From DAIDKA01 sp049792815 (GTDB lineage Bacteria; Pseudomonadota; Gammaproteobacteria; Steroidobacterales; Steroidobacteraceae), in NCBI GenBank assembly GCA_049792815.1, contig JBARBG010000136.1:12825-76824 (forward strand): a stretch of DNA of 64,000 nt, given 5' to 3'. Positions within the stretch are counted from its first letter, which is position 1. Every line of letters begins with the position of its first letter. The translations under genes were made by a program, and so were the position numbers. Shown one piece after another: positions 9,042 to 17,199 of the stretch. The notes beneath the pieces were generated by a model. The model was not told the origin of the DNA, made no database searches, and saw only the letters and a list, made by a program, of their open reading frames with translations.

Positions 9042-9493
9042 TGGACAGCGAGACAATTCCCCGCCTGCTGCCCAAGGCGATAGCCTGGGCCGAGGCGCGC
9101 TCCGGTGAAATCGCCAGGTCCGGAGTGCCGCTCACGCGCCTCGAACTGAGGTTGGCGCACCTGGTCGGGGTGCAGGAACCGGAACGGGTGCGAATACTGG
9201 AGGTGAGCGAGGTTCCCCGCCCGCAGGATCCGGAATTGCGACAGGCCGCTGAGGCCATGGGTCTGCTGGGGCCGCATACCATCGGGTTGACTTTGGGACA
9301 TGGCATTTACATCGTGGCGGGTTACTCTTCGAACCGACTGGTCTCGCATGAATGCAGACATGTGTATCAGTACGAGGTGGCAGGCTCGATCGGCAAATAT
9401 TTGCCGGTCTACTTGAATCAAATTGCCTCCGTCGGATATGAAGCAGCACCCTTAGAGGTGGACGCTCGCGCACACGAGTGCGATACGGCCTGA
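9041..9493 (+). CDS. Putative HExxH metal-binding (zincin-like) protein
   Basis: This 150-residue protein has no signal peptide. It contains HECRH at residues 103-107, the HExxH zinc motif of gluzincin metalloproteases, followed by VYQYE and, about 30 residues on, LEVDARAHE, which could supply the third ligand Glu. The arrangement resembles DUF4157-like and other small predicted zincins. The start ATG overlaps the preceding TGA (TGATG). It is followed at once by a four-helix membrane protein. Protease activity is inference. Confidence 0.65.
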   Translation: MDSETIPRLLPKAIAWAEARSGEIARSGVPLTRLELRLAHLVGVQEPERVRILEVSEVPRPQDPELRQAAEAMGLLGPHTIGLTLGHGIYIVAGYSSNRLVSHECRHVYQYEVAGSIGKYLPVYLNQIASVGYEAAPLEVDARAHECDTA

Positions 9494-9494
9494 C

Positions 9495-9875
9495 GTGTCG
9501 CAAGTTATCCGCAACGCACCGACGGGAATACGGATCGCAATGGGCACCGTCGTGGGCGTCATCATCGCCTCGATAGATAACTTTGCCTTTGGCGGCGAAG
9601 TGAGCCCAATTTTAATTCTGGGCATGCTGCTGGTCGCAACGGCAGTGGCCGGATATTTCTGGGGTATTCGGTGCGCGCCTGCGGTCATGTTGATCTGGAT
9701 CTTTGTTCCCGCGCTGCATCTGGTCAACCTGGGGTTGGGGTTGCCGGACACTCTGCATCCGCGAACCTACGGATCAGCACTGAAATTGGCGGCCTTCACG
9801 GCAGTCGTTGCCGTTATCGGAGCTGCCGGCGGAGCCGCTGTTGGCGCCCTCGCAGGACCCACAAAACGGCGGTAA
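9495..9875 (+). CDS. Small four-helix integral membrane protein
   Basis: This 126-residue protein is almost entirely hydrophobic. It has segments near residues 13-30, 38-56, 60-80 (PAVMLIWIFVPALHLVNLG) and 95-120 (AAFTAVVAVIGAAGGAAVGA), with a basic C-terminus. The GTG start lies one base after the stop of the HExxH protein gene, indicating co-translation. No family was recognised. The pairing may mean that the HExxH protein acts at the membrane. Confidence 0.7.
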   Translation: MSQVIRNAPTGIRIAMGTVVGVIIASIDNFAFGGEVSPILILGMLLVATAVAGYFWGIRCAPAVMLIWIFVPALHLVNLGLGLPDTLHPRTYGSALKLAAFTAVVAVIGAAGGAAVGALAGPTKRR

Positions 9876-10011
9876 TGTTGCTGCGCGTCCCGCCACTCCG
9901 CTACCGCCTGGGTCAATGCCGCCTTTAACTTGAGCGGCAAACCGAATTGGGGTAGAAAGCAGTAGGGCCGTCACGCAGAACAATTAACAGAAAGACGACC
10001 AGGGGTCCACG

Positions 10012-13000
10012 TTGTCCCGTCTGAGCGCACCTCGACGATGGCTTGCGAGTGTGTTGTCACTGCGACGCATCGCAACACTCGTGCTGCTGGCGATGACGGT
10101 GAACGTCGTGCAAGCGGCCCCACTGTCCGAGGCGCTGTCGCCGGATCTCGCGCCGCTCATTGACCGGGCCTTCTCAGACCCGAATCGTTTCGCGGTCGAG
10201 ATTCCGCATGTCGTGGGTCTTGCCACTCACGGTGAATGGTCAACCGCTGGCAATCGCAGCGTATGGCGCTACACCATGCGGATATCGACGGCAGTGTCGA
10301 TGTCCTTTCATGCTGCGCCGATCTATCTTCCCCGCAGCGCGCAGCTACGGGTGACCGCAGGTGGCTCCCGCTACGTCTATACCGCCGGGGACGTGAACCG
10401 CGGACAGTTATGGAGTCGCATCGCCCGCGGCGATACGCTGGCGCTCGAAATCGATGTAGCGACGGCGGATCTGAGCCAGCTGCGCTTTGCGATCACCGGA
10501 TTCCAGGCCGGTTACCGCGGACTGGGTCAGGGTGTTCCGAATCATCCGCACTACGACAAGCTGCAATCGGGTACGTCGGCTGCGCCGACAACGGGGTCCT
10601 GTCAGGAGAATTGGTCCTGTCATACGGACACGGTCAATTCGGGCCCTGGGCAGGGAACCGTCGCGCTGGTGATCGCCAACACCGGCCAGTGCAGCGGCGT
10701 GCTCCTGAATGATGTGCCCGGCGATGGCACCCCCTACGTGCTCACTGCGCGCCACTGCGAGAATGGGAATCCCAATGGCGGGGACCCAATCGCCGCGGCG
10801 GCCATCTCCGTCTACTGGGACGCCGTAGTAGCCTGCGGCGAGCCGCTGGGCACGATCTACGATCCGGGGATCAGGACTCAGTACGGGGCGACGACGGTTG
10901 TCGAGCAACAGGATGCGTGGCTGGTGCAGCTGGATTCGTTCCCAGTGGTCAGCGATGCGTACTACGCCGGCTGGGATGCCACCGGCGGCGCTTTCATCGG
11001 TGGCTTCACGGCCCATCATGCCCTGGGCACGAGTCGTCAGTTCATCGGCTGGTATGGCCAGGCGTTCTACAGTGTCGTACCCGCATCCGCGCTCGGAGTG
11101 GGCTTTACGTCGACGTTCTGGGATACCGTAAACGCAGTCGGCAGTGCCGGCGGAGGAGCCTCCGGCTCCGGGCTCTTCGATGCCAACGGACGACTGACCG
11201 GGACGATAGTGCGAGGGAAGGCACAGGCAGGGGGCAGTGACGCGGGTGTCTGTCCGGTCAGTTCACCGAGCGCCCCCTCCGCGCAGTCGGCCACCCAATC
11301 GGCCACGGCGCTGTCGGGTATTTTCAGCTCGACCGAGGATCCGATAAGCACCACCGGGCAGATCACCATCCAATCGGTGCTTGACCCGGGGCACACCGGC
11401 ACCCTGGTGCTGGACGGGCAGCCGATTCCTCCCATGGTCTCGCTCTCCAGCAATGCCGCCAGCGATTCGACGGGCAACTTGATTTTTCTGCAGTGGACCG
11501 CGGTGCGCGCGACTTCCTGCACCGCCTCCGGTGGCGACCCGGGCGACGGGTGGAGTGGTGCGGTCTCGACCAATGGCAGCGTCGGGTTAACCAGCGTGGA
11601 CGGCGGTACTATCACGTACACCCTGACATGCACCAACGGCTCCAAGACTGTAGTCGCACAGACGCAGGTCAACTGGACGTTGTCCCCGCCTGCCATCAAT
11701 CTTTCCACCTCGGATATCGAGCCATTGTATGGCACCTCATTCCAGCTCAGCTGGAGAGCGAATGTAGGCGGGTGTACCGCATCAGGTGGAACGCCCGGCG
11801 ACGGTTGGTCGGGCACGCTGAATTTCCAAGGTACGGCGACCGTGACCGAGTCCACGGTCGGAACCATCACTTACACGCTCACCTGCGGCAGCGGCAGTCG
11901 CATGACCTCGACTCAGACGACCGTCACGGTGCTCGCGCCAAGCACTCAGGTGGTTGCCGACGCTGCGACTCTGCAGCCTGGCCAATCGGTTCAGATCACG
12001 GCGAGCACGCGCGGCCTTCCCTGCGTAAGCTCGGGAGGATCGGCCACCGATGGCTGGCCGACGAATACCACATACAACACGCCCGTCACTGTCACTGAGA
12101 GTGTGGCGGGCACGTACACCTACACCGTCACCTGCGGAAGTGGCGGATCCACCTCGACCTCACAGGCGACCGTCGTGTTTGCCGCGGGTCCGGCGAGCGT
12201 GACACTCACGCCGGCTACCGCGAGCATCGTGTCCAATGGCTCGGTAACGTTGAACTGGGACGCAAACGTCAGACCCTGCTCGCTCAGCGAAACCGGGCCG
12301 CAGAATGGCGCTGCGATAGCGGAGCCGCCACACAATTCGATACCGGTCGGGGCATTCGTGCTCGGGATCTACACTTACACACTCACCTGTGGATCCGGGA
12401 CCAACAGCGCCAGCGCCGCTTCGATTGTGACGGTCACCGGCACACCACGGTTACAGGCTTTCGAGGGGCCCATCACTCCCATCGCCAACCAGTCCTTCCT
12501 GGTGCAATATCAAAGTGATCTCGCCCCGTGCACGCTATCGGGGGGAGCCGCCGGCGACGGATGGGCGGGTACCTCGCCGAATCCAAACGACAACGTCTAT
12601 GTCGTGGAAACTGCGGGCGGCAGCTATACCTACAACGTCACCTGCGGCACGGGCGCGCAATCGCTGAGCTCACAGGTCACCGTCTCGGTCGCGGCGGCTG
12701 CGCCGATGGTCACCGTCTCCGCCAGCCGGTCCGCGGCTGCACTGGGTCAACCGGTGACGATCTCCTGGAGCTCAAATGTGTCGCCGTGTCAGGCGACGGG
12801 CGGCGTGACCGGTGACGGCTGGGGCGGCGCCATCGCGAGCTCCGGTTCGCAAACGGTGACCGAGGCGGCCAGCAACAGCGATAGCTACGGCGTCTCCTGC
12901 GGTGTAAACCCGTTGAATGCCTCGTCATACGTTTCGGTCAATTTTGTGGTCCTCGGACCTCCTTATTTCCAAGCGAGTCCGACCAGTGCGCAGGTAGGCC

Positions 13001-13653
13001 AGAGTATTTCGCTCACCTGGTCATCGGTGGACGGCTCCAGCTGCGTGCTTTCCGGCGGGAGCGCCACCGACGGCTGGGCGGGAAACGCGGCTGCGTCCGG
13101 ATCGGCCCAGGTCAACGAATCCGTGGCTGGCGCGTACACCTACACCGTGACGTGCGGCACCGCACCGGCCGCAACTCTCATGATCACGTTTGCAGCAATA
13201 CCTTCGGTGCCCTCACCGCCGCCGCCGCCGACCGTGCAGCTGACCGCCAGTACTTCCGAAGCGACCGCCGGCAACCCCGTGACACTTAGCTGGAGCACGG
13301 CCAATGTCGATTCGTGCACAGCCGGAGGAGGCGATTCCACAGTTGGCTGGTCCGGCGCTGTCAGTTCAACCGGCGGCAGTCAGACGGTGACTGAGACAAC
13401 TGCCGGATCCTATGCATACTCGATTACCTGCGCCGCCACGGGCCAAATGGCAAATGTCAGTTCCTCTACGACCGTCACCGTGACCGCCATGCCAACAGTA
13501 GTCGTCAGTGGCGGTGGGAGCACCGGCGGGAAATCCGGTGGCGGGGGAGCGGTAACCTGGCTCGAACTTCTGTTCTTTGGAACGGCGATCGCGGCGCGCA
13601 GGCTTCGAAGCCGACATGCGACAGCCCTTGCCTCCCACAGCTGCACAAATTAG
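10012..13653 (+). CDS. Secreted trypsin-fold serine protease with eight Ig-like repeats and sorting tail
   Basis: This 1213-residue exported protein starts with a signal peptide (cleavage near ...NVVQA-AP, residue 36). A chymotrypsin-fold domain resembling lysyl endopeptidases follows: His248 in VLTARHC, probable Asp301 in QQDAWLVQLD and Ser384 in GGASGSGLF. Residues about 474-1160 hold eight Ig-like repeats, each with two cysteines and variants of SGGxxxDGWxG then TYTYTxTCG. The C-terminus has GGKSGGGG, a hydrophobic stretch (VTWLELLFFGTAIAA) and RRLRSR, the layout of GlyGly-CTERM/rhombosortase-type sorting signals. It starts at TTG 10012 after AGGGG. It probably digests external protein or is displayed at the surface. 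Confidence 0.88.
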   Translation: MSRLSAPRRWLASVLSLRRIATLVLLAMTVNVVQAAPLSEALSPDLAPLIDRAFSDPNRFAVEIPHVVGLATHGEWSTAGNRSVWRYTMRISTAVSMSFHAAPIYLPRSAQLRVTAGGSRYVYTAGDVNRGQLWSRIARGDTLALEIDVATADLSQLRFAITGFQAGYRGLGQGVPNHPHYDKLQSGTSAAPTTGSCQENWSCHTDTVNSGPGQGTVALVIANTGQCSGVLLNDVPGDGTPYVLTARHCENGNPNGGDPIAAAAISVYWDAVVACGEPLGTIYDPGIRTQYGATTVVEQQDAWLVQLDSFPVVSDAYYAGWDATGGAFIGGFTAHHALGTSRQFIGWYGQAFYSVVPASALGVGFTSTFWDTVNAVGSAGGGASGSGLFDANGRLTGTIVRGKAQAGGSDAGVCPVSSPSAPSAQSATQSATALSGIFSSTEDPISTTGQITIQSVLDPGHTGTLVLDGQPIPPMVSLSSNAASDSTGNLIFLQWTAVRATSCTASGGDPGDGWSGAVSTNGSVGLTSVDGGTITYTLTCTNGSKTVVAQTQVNWTLSPPAINLSTSDIEPLYGTSFQLSWRANVGGCTASGGTPGDGWSGTLNFQGTATVTESTVGTITYTLTCGSGSRMTSTQTTVTVLAPSTQVVADAATLQPGQSVQITASTRGLPCVSSGGSATDGWPTNTTYNTPVTVTESVAGTYTYTVTCGSGGSTSTSQATVVFAAGPASVTLTPATASIVSNGSVTLNWDANVRPCSLSETGPQNGAAIAEPPHNSIPVGAFVLGIYTYTLTCGSGTNSASAASIVTVTGTPRLQAFEGPITPIANQSFLVQYQSDLAPCTLSGGAAGDGWAGTSPNPNDNVYVVETAGGSYTYNVTCGTGAQSLSSQVTVSVAAAAPMVTVSASRSAAALGQPVTISWSSNVSPCQATGGVTGDGWGGAIASSGSQTVTEAASNSDSYGVSCGVNPLNASSYVSVNFVVLGPPYFQASPTSAQVGQSISLTWSSVDGSSCVLSGGSATDGWAGNAAASGSAQVNESVAGAYTYTVTCGTAPAATLMITFAAIPSVPSPPPPPTVQLTASTSEATAGNPVTLSWSTANVDSCTAGGGDSTVGWSGAVSSTGGSQTVTETTAGSYAYSITCAATGQMANVSSSTTVTVTAMPTVVVSGGGSTGGKSGGGGAVTWLELLFFGTAIAARRLRSRHATALASHSCTN
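11431..13490 (+). repeat. Eight tandem Ig-like repeats in protease gene
   Basis: Eight divergent coding repeats of roughly 80-95 codons encode one beta-sandwich each. Repeats 1-3 and 5-8 keep a first Cys followed by a Gly-rich turn and, in most, DGW. Repeat 4 lacks DGW (it has CSLSETGPQNGA), and repeat 8 reads VGW. All keep the second Cys in a TxTC-like strand, except repeat 6, which reads GVSC. The divergence indicates an old duplication rather than recent slippage. Confidence 0.75.
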
Positions 13654-13754
13654 ACGTTACGCGCAAGGTGAGGAGGCGTCCCTCTATGAGGTCTTCTTCA
13701 CGGCCATGTCATTCCCAACGCATGTATGTGCCGTAATCTTGAGTGAGGCAAAAC

Positions 13755-14807
13755 ATGAGTCACAGCGGACACCCCATGAGAAACTGCTTATTGCTCGCGT
13801 TGGGCATTGTTGCGTGTTACATGTTCGGTCCGGCCACCGGTGCGGAGGCGCAGCGCGTTCCTGACACGATGAACGCAGCCGGCTTCGACAAGGCCGGAGG
13901 CCCTGAGGTCCTGACGTTGCATCGTCTGACGGTGCCCACTCCCAAGGCGGATGAGGTCCTGATCAAGGTTTACGCGGCCGGTGTGTCTGTCTGGGAGGCG
14001 GACATGCGAGCGCATCTGAGTGTTCGGGCACCTCCGTTCGTGCTCGGCGGCGAAGGTGCGGGCACGATCGTCGCCATGGGATCCGACGTGCACAACTTCA
14101 AACTGGGCGATGAAGTGTACGGGGTGACAGGAATCGGCTTCTATGCCGAATACGTGAAAGCGCGCGCGGATCGCATCGCACATGTGCCCAAGTCCATCGA
14201 TCTCACGCAGGCGGGCATTTTGGCAATCAGTGGCCTGTCGGCCCTGCAGGGGATCGATGATGTATTGGGGTTGCGGGCCGGTCAGTCGTTGATTATCCAC
14301 GGTGCCGCCGGTGGGGTCGGCACACTTGCGGTGCAGATCGCCAAGCACCGGGGCGTGCGGGTGCTCGCGACGGCAACCACTGACGAGGGTTTGGCTCTCG
14401 CCAGGCAGCTGGGGGCCGACGCAGTCGTAAACGGACGAACCGGGGACATTGCAGCAGCTGCCAAGGCCTTTGCCCCGCAAGGGGTGGATGCCGTACTGGG
14501 CCTCGCGGGCGGTGATGCGCTGGAACATTGCATTGATGCGCTTCGCCCGGGACAGGGCCGGGTCGCCTATCTTTACGGGCTCGAACCCATTCCACGACCG
14601 CGCGGCGGGCTGCGCATGATGACGCTGTACAATTTCGTCGGCGGCAGTGCTGAACTGGACCGCCTGAACCAGGAAGTCGTGGCGGGGAAGCTTCGCGTGC
14701 CCGTGGCCGCCGTTTATTCGCTGGGCGATGCTGCCAAGGCACACCAGCGGCTGGAGGCGGGACACCTGCTCGGCAAGATTGTTCTACTTGGGCACGTCGA
14801 TCAGTGA
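13755..14807 (+). CDS. MDR-family zinc-independent quinone oxidoreductase with signal peptide
   Basis: This 350-residue protein of the medium-chain dehydrogenase/reductase superfamily resembles NADPH:quinone reductases. The GroES-like part (MNAAGFDKAGGPEVLTLHRL onward) and the nucleotide-binding motif HGAAGGVGTLAVQIAKHRG are clear, as is TVP..KADEVLIKVYAAGV. The catalytic-zinc cysteines of true alcohol dehydrogenases are absent. Unusually, a hydrophobic leader (MRNCLLLALGIVACYMFGPA, then TGAEA) precedes the fold and looks like a cleavable signal peptide. ATG 13755 has a GAGTGAGG site. The 3' end overlaps the convergent FMN dehydrogenase gene by 24 bases. Confidence 0.82.
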   Translation: MSHSGHPMRNCLLLALGIVACYMFGPATGAEAQRVPDTMNAAGFDKAGGPEVLTLHRLTVPTPKADEVLIKVYAAGVSVWEADMRAHLSVRAPPFVLGGEGAGTIVAMGSDVHNFKLGDEVYGVTGIGFYAEYVKARADRIAHVPKSIDLTQAGILAISGLSALQGIDDVLGLRAGQSLIIHGAAGGVGTLAVQIAKHRGVRVLATATTDEGLALARQLGADAVVNGRTGDIAAAAKAFAPQGVDAVLGLAGGDALEHCIDALRPGQGRVAYLYGLEPIPRPRGGLRMMTLYNFVGGSAELDRLNQEVVAGKLRVPVAAVYSLGDAAKAHQRLEAGHLLGKIVLLGHVDQ

Positions 14808-15986
14808 GGCCGCACTGATCTCGGCCACGCTGCGTGCGCCGCAGCCGACCATGGCCAGACGCAATTCAACGTTGAGGATGTCGAGGACGCGTTCGACACC
14901 GTCCTGGCCGAAGGCCGCGAGCCCCCAGGCATAGGGACGCCCGATGCCGACGGCGCTCGCGCCCAGGGCGAGCGCCTTGAAGGCGTCGGTGCCCCGGCGC
15001 ACGCCGCCATCGACCAGCACCGGAATGCGCCCCGCAACGGCGCGCACGACTTCGGGCAGTGATTCGAGCGTGGCGCGACCGCTCTCGATCGAGCGTCCGC
15101 CGTGATTGGAGACGATGATGCCGTCGGCGCCGTTCTGTACGGCCAGTGCCGCATCCAGGCCGGACTCGATGCCTTTGAGGACCACCTTCATCTTGGTCAC
15201 ATCCTTGAGCCGCTTCACGAAGTCCCAGGTGAGTGAAGCCTGGGTCAGGCCCAGGCCCTGGGTGTCGATGCCGCCGAACATCGGTTTGGTGCTGATCAGC
15301 GGGCGCGGATTGCCGTGCTCATCCACCGCGTGGCAATCCGCGCAGTGGCGCGTGTCATCGCGGCGCAGGCGCGAAGCGGTCTCGGTGTTGCGGCCGGCCG
15401 GGGTATCCACCGTCACGGCCACCACCGGACAGCCGGCGGCTTCGGCGCGCTTGACCAGCTTCGTCGTGACCTCGAACTGGTTGGTGGTGTAGAGCTGGTA
15501 CCACACCGGCGTGCCGCGGGCCTCATTGATCTCCTCGACCGGAAAAGAAGCCTGGGTGGACATGATGTGCAGGGCATTCTTTTTCTTGGTGGCCCGGGCC
15601 ACGGCAATGTCGCCTTCGGGATGCAGGGCGCGCAGGCTGCCGATAGGCCAGCAGCCGATGGGGGAGGCCGCCTTGACGCCGAACACGGTGGTCGCGAGAT
15701 CCACATGGCTCACATCAACCAGGCGCCGCGGCTGCAGTTCATAACGTTGATAGGCGGCCTGGTTGGCGCGCAGCGTGACATCGCCATCAACGCCGCTTTG
15801 CAGGTAGCCCCAGTGCGCCGGCGGCACCAGGCGTTGGGCGACGGCCTCGAGTTCAAAGACATCCAGCGCCTCGGCGGCCGAGGCCGGCAAATGATCCTCC
15901 GCCAGTGCCGTCGCCCAGGGGGCCAGGGCCGCATACAGCGGACTTGCGCTCAGGAATCTCAACAATGCGCGACGTTCCGGACTCAT
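14784..15986 (-). CDS. Exported FMN alpha-hydroxy-acid dehydrogenase with CXXCH motif
   Basis: This 400-residue TIM-barrel flavoenzyme belongs to the lactate dehydrogenase/glycolate oxidase family. Family motifs are present: YQLY (163-166), VDTPAGRN (193-200), Lys271 in VVLKGI, the catalytic His295 in SNHGGRS, and VDGGVRRGTDAFKALALGA for FMN phosphate. The N-terminus (SPERRALLRFLSASPLYAAL) is a twin-arginine-like signal, so export of the folded flavoprotein is likely. Residues 215-219 read CADCH, a CXXCH haem-c attachment motif within the variable loop 4 region (bases 15330-15344). This suggests electrons pass from FMN to a covalent haem. An AAGGGGGG ribosome site precedes the ATG. Confidence 0.85.
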   Translation of the reverse strand: MSPERRALLRFLSASPLYAALAPWATALAEDHLPASAAEALDVFELEAVAQRLVPPAHWGYLQSGVDGDVTLRANQAAYQRYELQPRRLVDVSHVDLATTVFGVKAASPIGCWPIGSLRALHPEGDIAVARATKKKNALHIMSTQASFPVEEINEARGTPVWYQLYTTNQFEVTTKLVKRAEAAGCPVVAVTVDTPAGRNTETASRLRRDDTRHCADCHAVDEHGNPRPLISTKPMFGGIDTQGLGLTQASLTWDFVKRLKDVTKMKVVLKGIESGLDAALAVQNGADGIIVSNHGGRSIESGRATLESLPEVVRAVAGRIPVLVDGGVRRGTDAFKALALGASAVGIGRPYAWGLAAFGQDGVERVLDILNVELRLAMVGCGARSVAEISAASLIDVPK

Positions 15987-16038
15987 GAACCCCCCTTGAA
16001 GCGTGGACGGCCGGCACGCTATCGCGGATCATAGCCCA

Positions 16039-17184
16039 GTGAAGTACCTACCGCTGCTATGGGCAGGATTGTGGCGCAAGCCGGCACGGACCCTACTCAC
16101 CCTGCTGTCCATCGTGGTGGCCTTCGTGCTCTTCGGGATCCTCTCCGGCATTGATGCGGGCTTCGACCACGCCCTGGCAACCTCCCGGCTGGACCGGCTG
16201 TTTACCGATTCGAAATTCGGTGCGCCGATGCAGTTTGCCTATGCCCAGCAGATCGCACGCGTTCCCGGTGTCGCCCTGGTGGCGCCGCGACGGGCCATCG
16301 GGGCCTATTACCGGGACCCCAAGGAGGGCATGGGGGTGCTCTTCGTGGATGAGCGCTTTTTCTCGCTGCGGCCGGAAGTCACCATCAAGCCGGCCGACCT
16401 TGCCACATTGCGCAAAACGAGAACCGGTGCGGTGGTCAGCGTGTACCTGCAGAACAGGTACGGTTGGAAGGTCGGCGACAAGGTTTCACTTCAGACCCAG
16501 ACCCTGCGGGTGGATGGCAGCAAGGTGTGGACCTTCGATGTGGTGGGCATCGTCGATGACGCCGACTACCCCGGTCAGGCGGGCTGGTTTCTCGCCAACT
16601 ATGAATACGTGGATGAGGCCAGTGCCAGTGACAAGGGCAGCATCAACCGGTTCCTGGTGAGCATCAAGGACCCCGACCGCGCCGTGCAGATCGGTCGCCA
16701 GATCGACCGGCTGTTCGTCAATTCTGCGGCCCCGACCCGCACGACCTCCGAGAAATCCCAGGCGCAGTCCGGTCTGCAATGGTTGGGCGACATGCAGCTG
16801 TTTACCCATGCCGTCGTGGGCGCCGTGTTTTTCATGCTGCTGTTCGTCACCGCCAATACCATGCTGCAATCGGTGCGCGAGCGGGTTCCGGAGATAGCGG
16901 TACTGAAGACACTGGGCTTTTCCGACAATGGCGTGGTGTGGCTGGTCATCGCCGAATCGGCTCTCTTGTGCCTGCTCGCGGCGCTGCTGGGCCTGCTGCT
17001 CGCGAAGCTCGTCATTCCGCTGATGCGCCCGCTCATCCAGGACTTCGTGGATCTGCCGCAGATAAACTGGATCGACTCGTTGCGCGGTTTTGTGGTGGCA
17101 TTGCTCGTAGCAGTGGTGAGCGGTGTCTATCCTGCCTGGCGAGCCAGACAGCTCACGATCGTCGCCGCCCTCTCGCGGCATTAG
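16039..17184 (+). CDS. FtsX/MacB-type ABC permease, first of a pair
   Basis: This 381-residue protein has the four-helix FtsX topology. The first helix (TLLTLLSIVVAFVLFGILSG) is followed by a large periplasmic MacB_PCD-like domain (about residues 45-245), then three helices in the C-terminal 130 residues with the family signature VRERVPEIAVLKTLGFSD. I chose the GTG at 16039, since the ATG at 16003 would prepend residues unlike the family. It diverges from the FMN enzyme gene. The partner permease starts 15 bases downstream. No ATPase gene adjoins the pair. Confidence 0.87.
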   Translation: MKYLPLLWAGLWRKPARTLLTLLSIVVAFVLFGILSGIDAGFDHALATSRLDRLFTDSKFGAPMQFAYAQQIARVPGVALVAPRRAIGAYYRDPKEGMGVLFVDERFFSLRPEVTIKPADLATLRKTRTGAVVSVYLQNRYGWKVGDKVSLQTQTLRVDGSKVWTFDVVGIVDDADYPGQAGWFLANYEYVDEASASDKGSINRFLVSIKDPDRAVQIGRQIDRLFVNSAAPTRTTSEKSQAQSGLQWLGDMQLFTHAVVGAVFFMLLFVTANTMLQSVRERVPEIAVLKTLGFSDNGVVWLVIAESALLCLLAALLGLLLAKLVIPLMRPLIQDFVDLPQINWIDSLRGFVVALLVAVVSGVYPAWRARQLTIVAALSRH

Positions 17185-17199
17185 CTCAAGGCCGCGATC

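Noticed and set aside
9920..9940. GCCGC...GCGGC hairpin before the protease gene
   Set aside because: A five-base stem with an 11-base loop is too weak to call a terminator.
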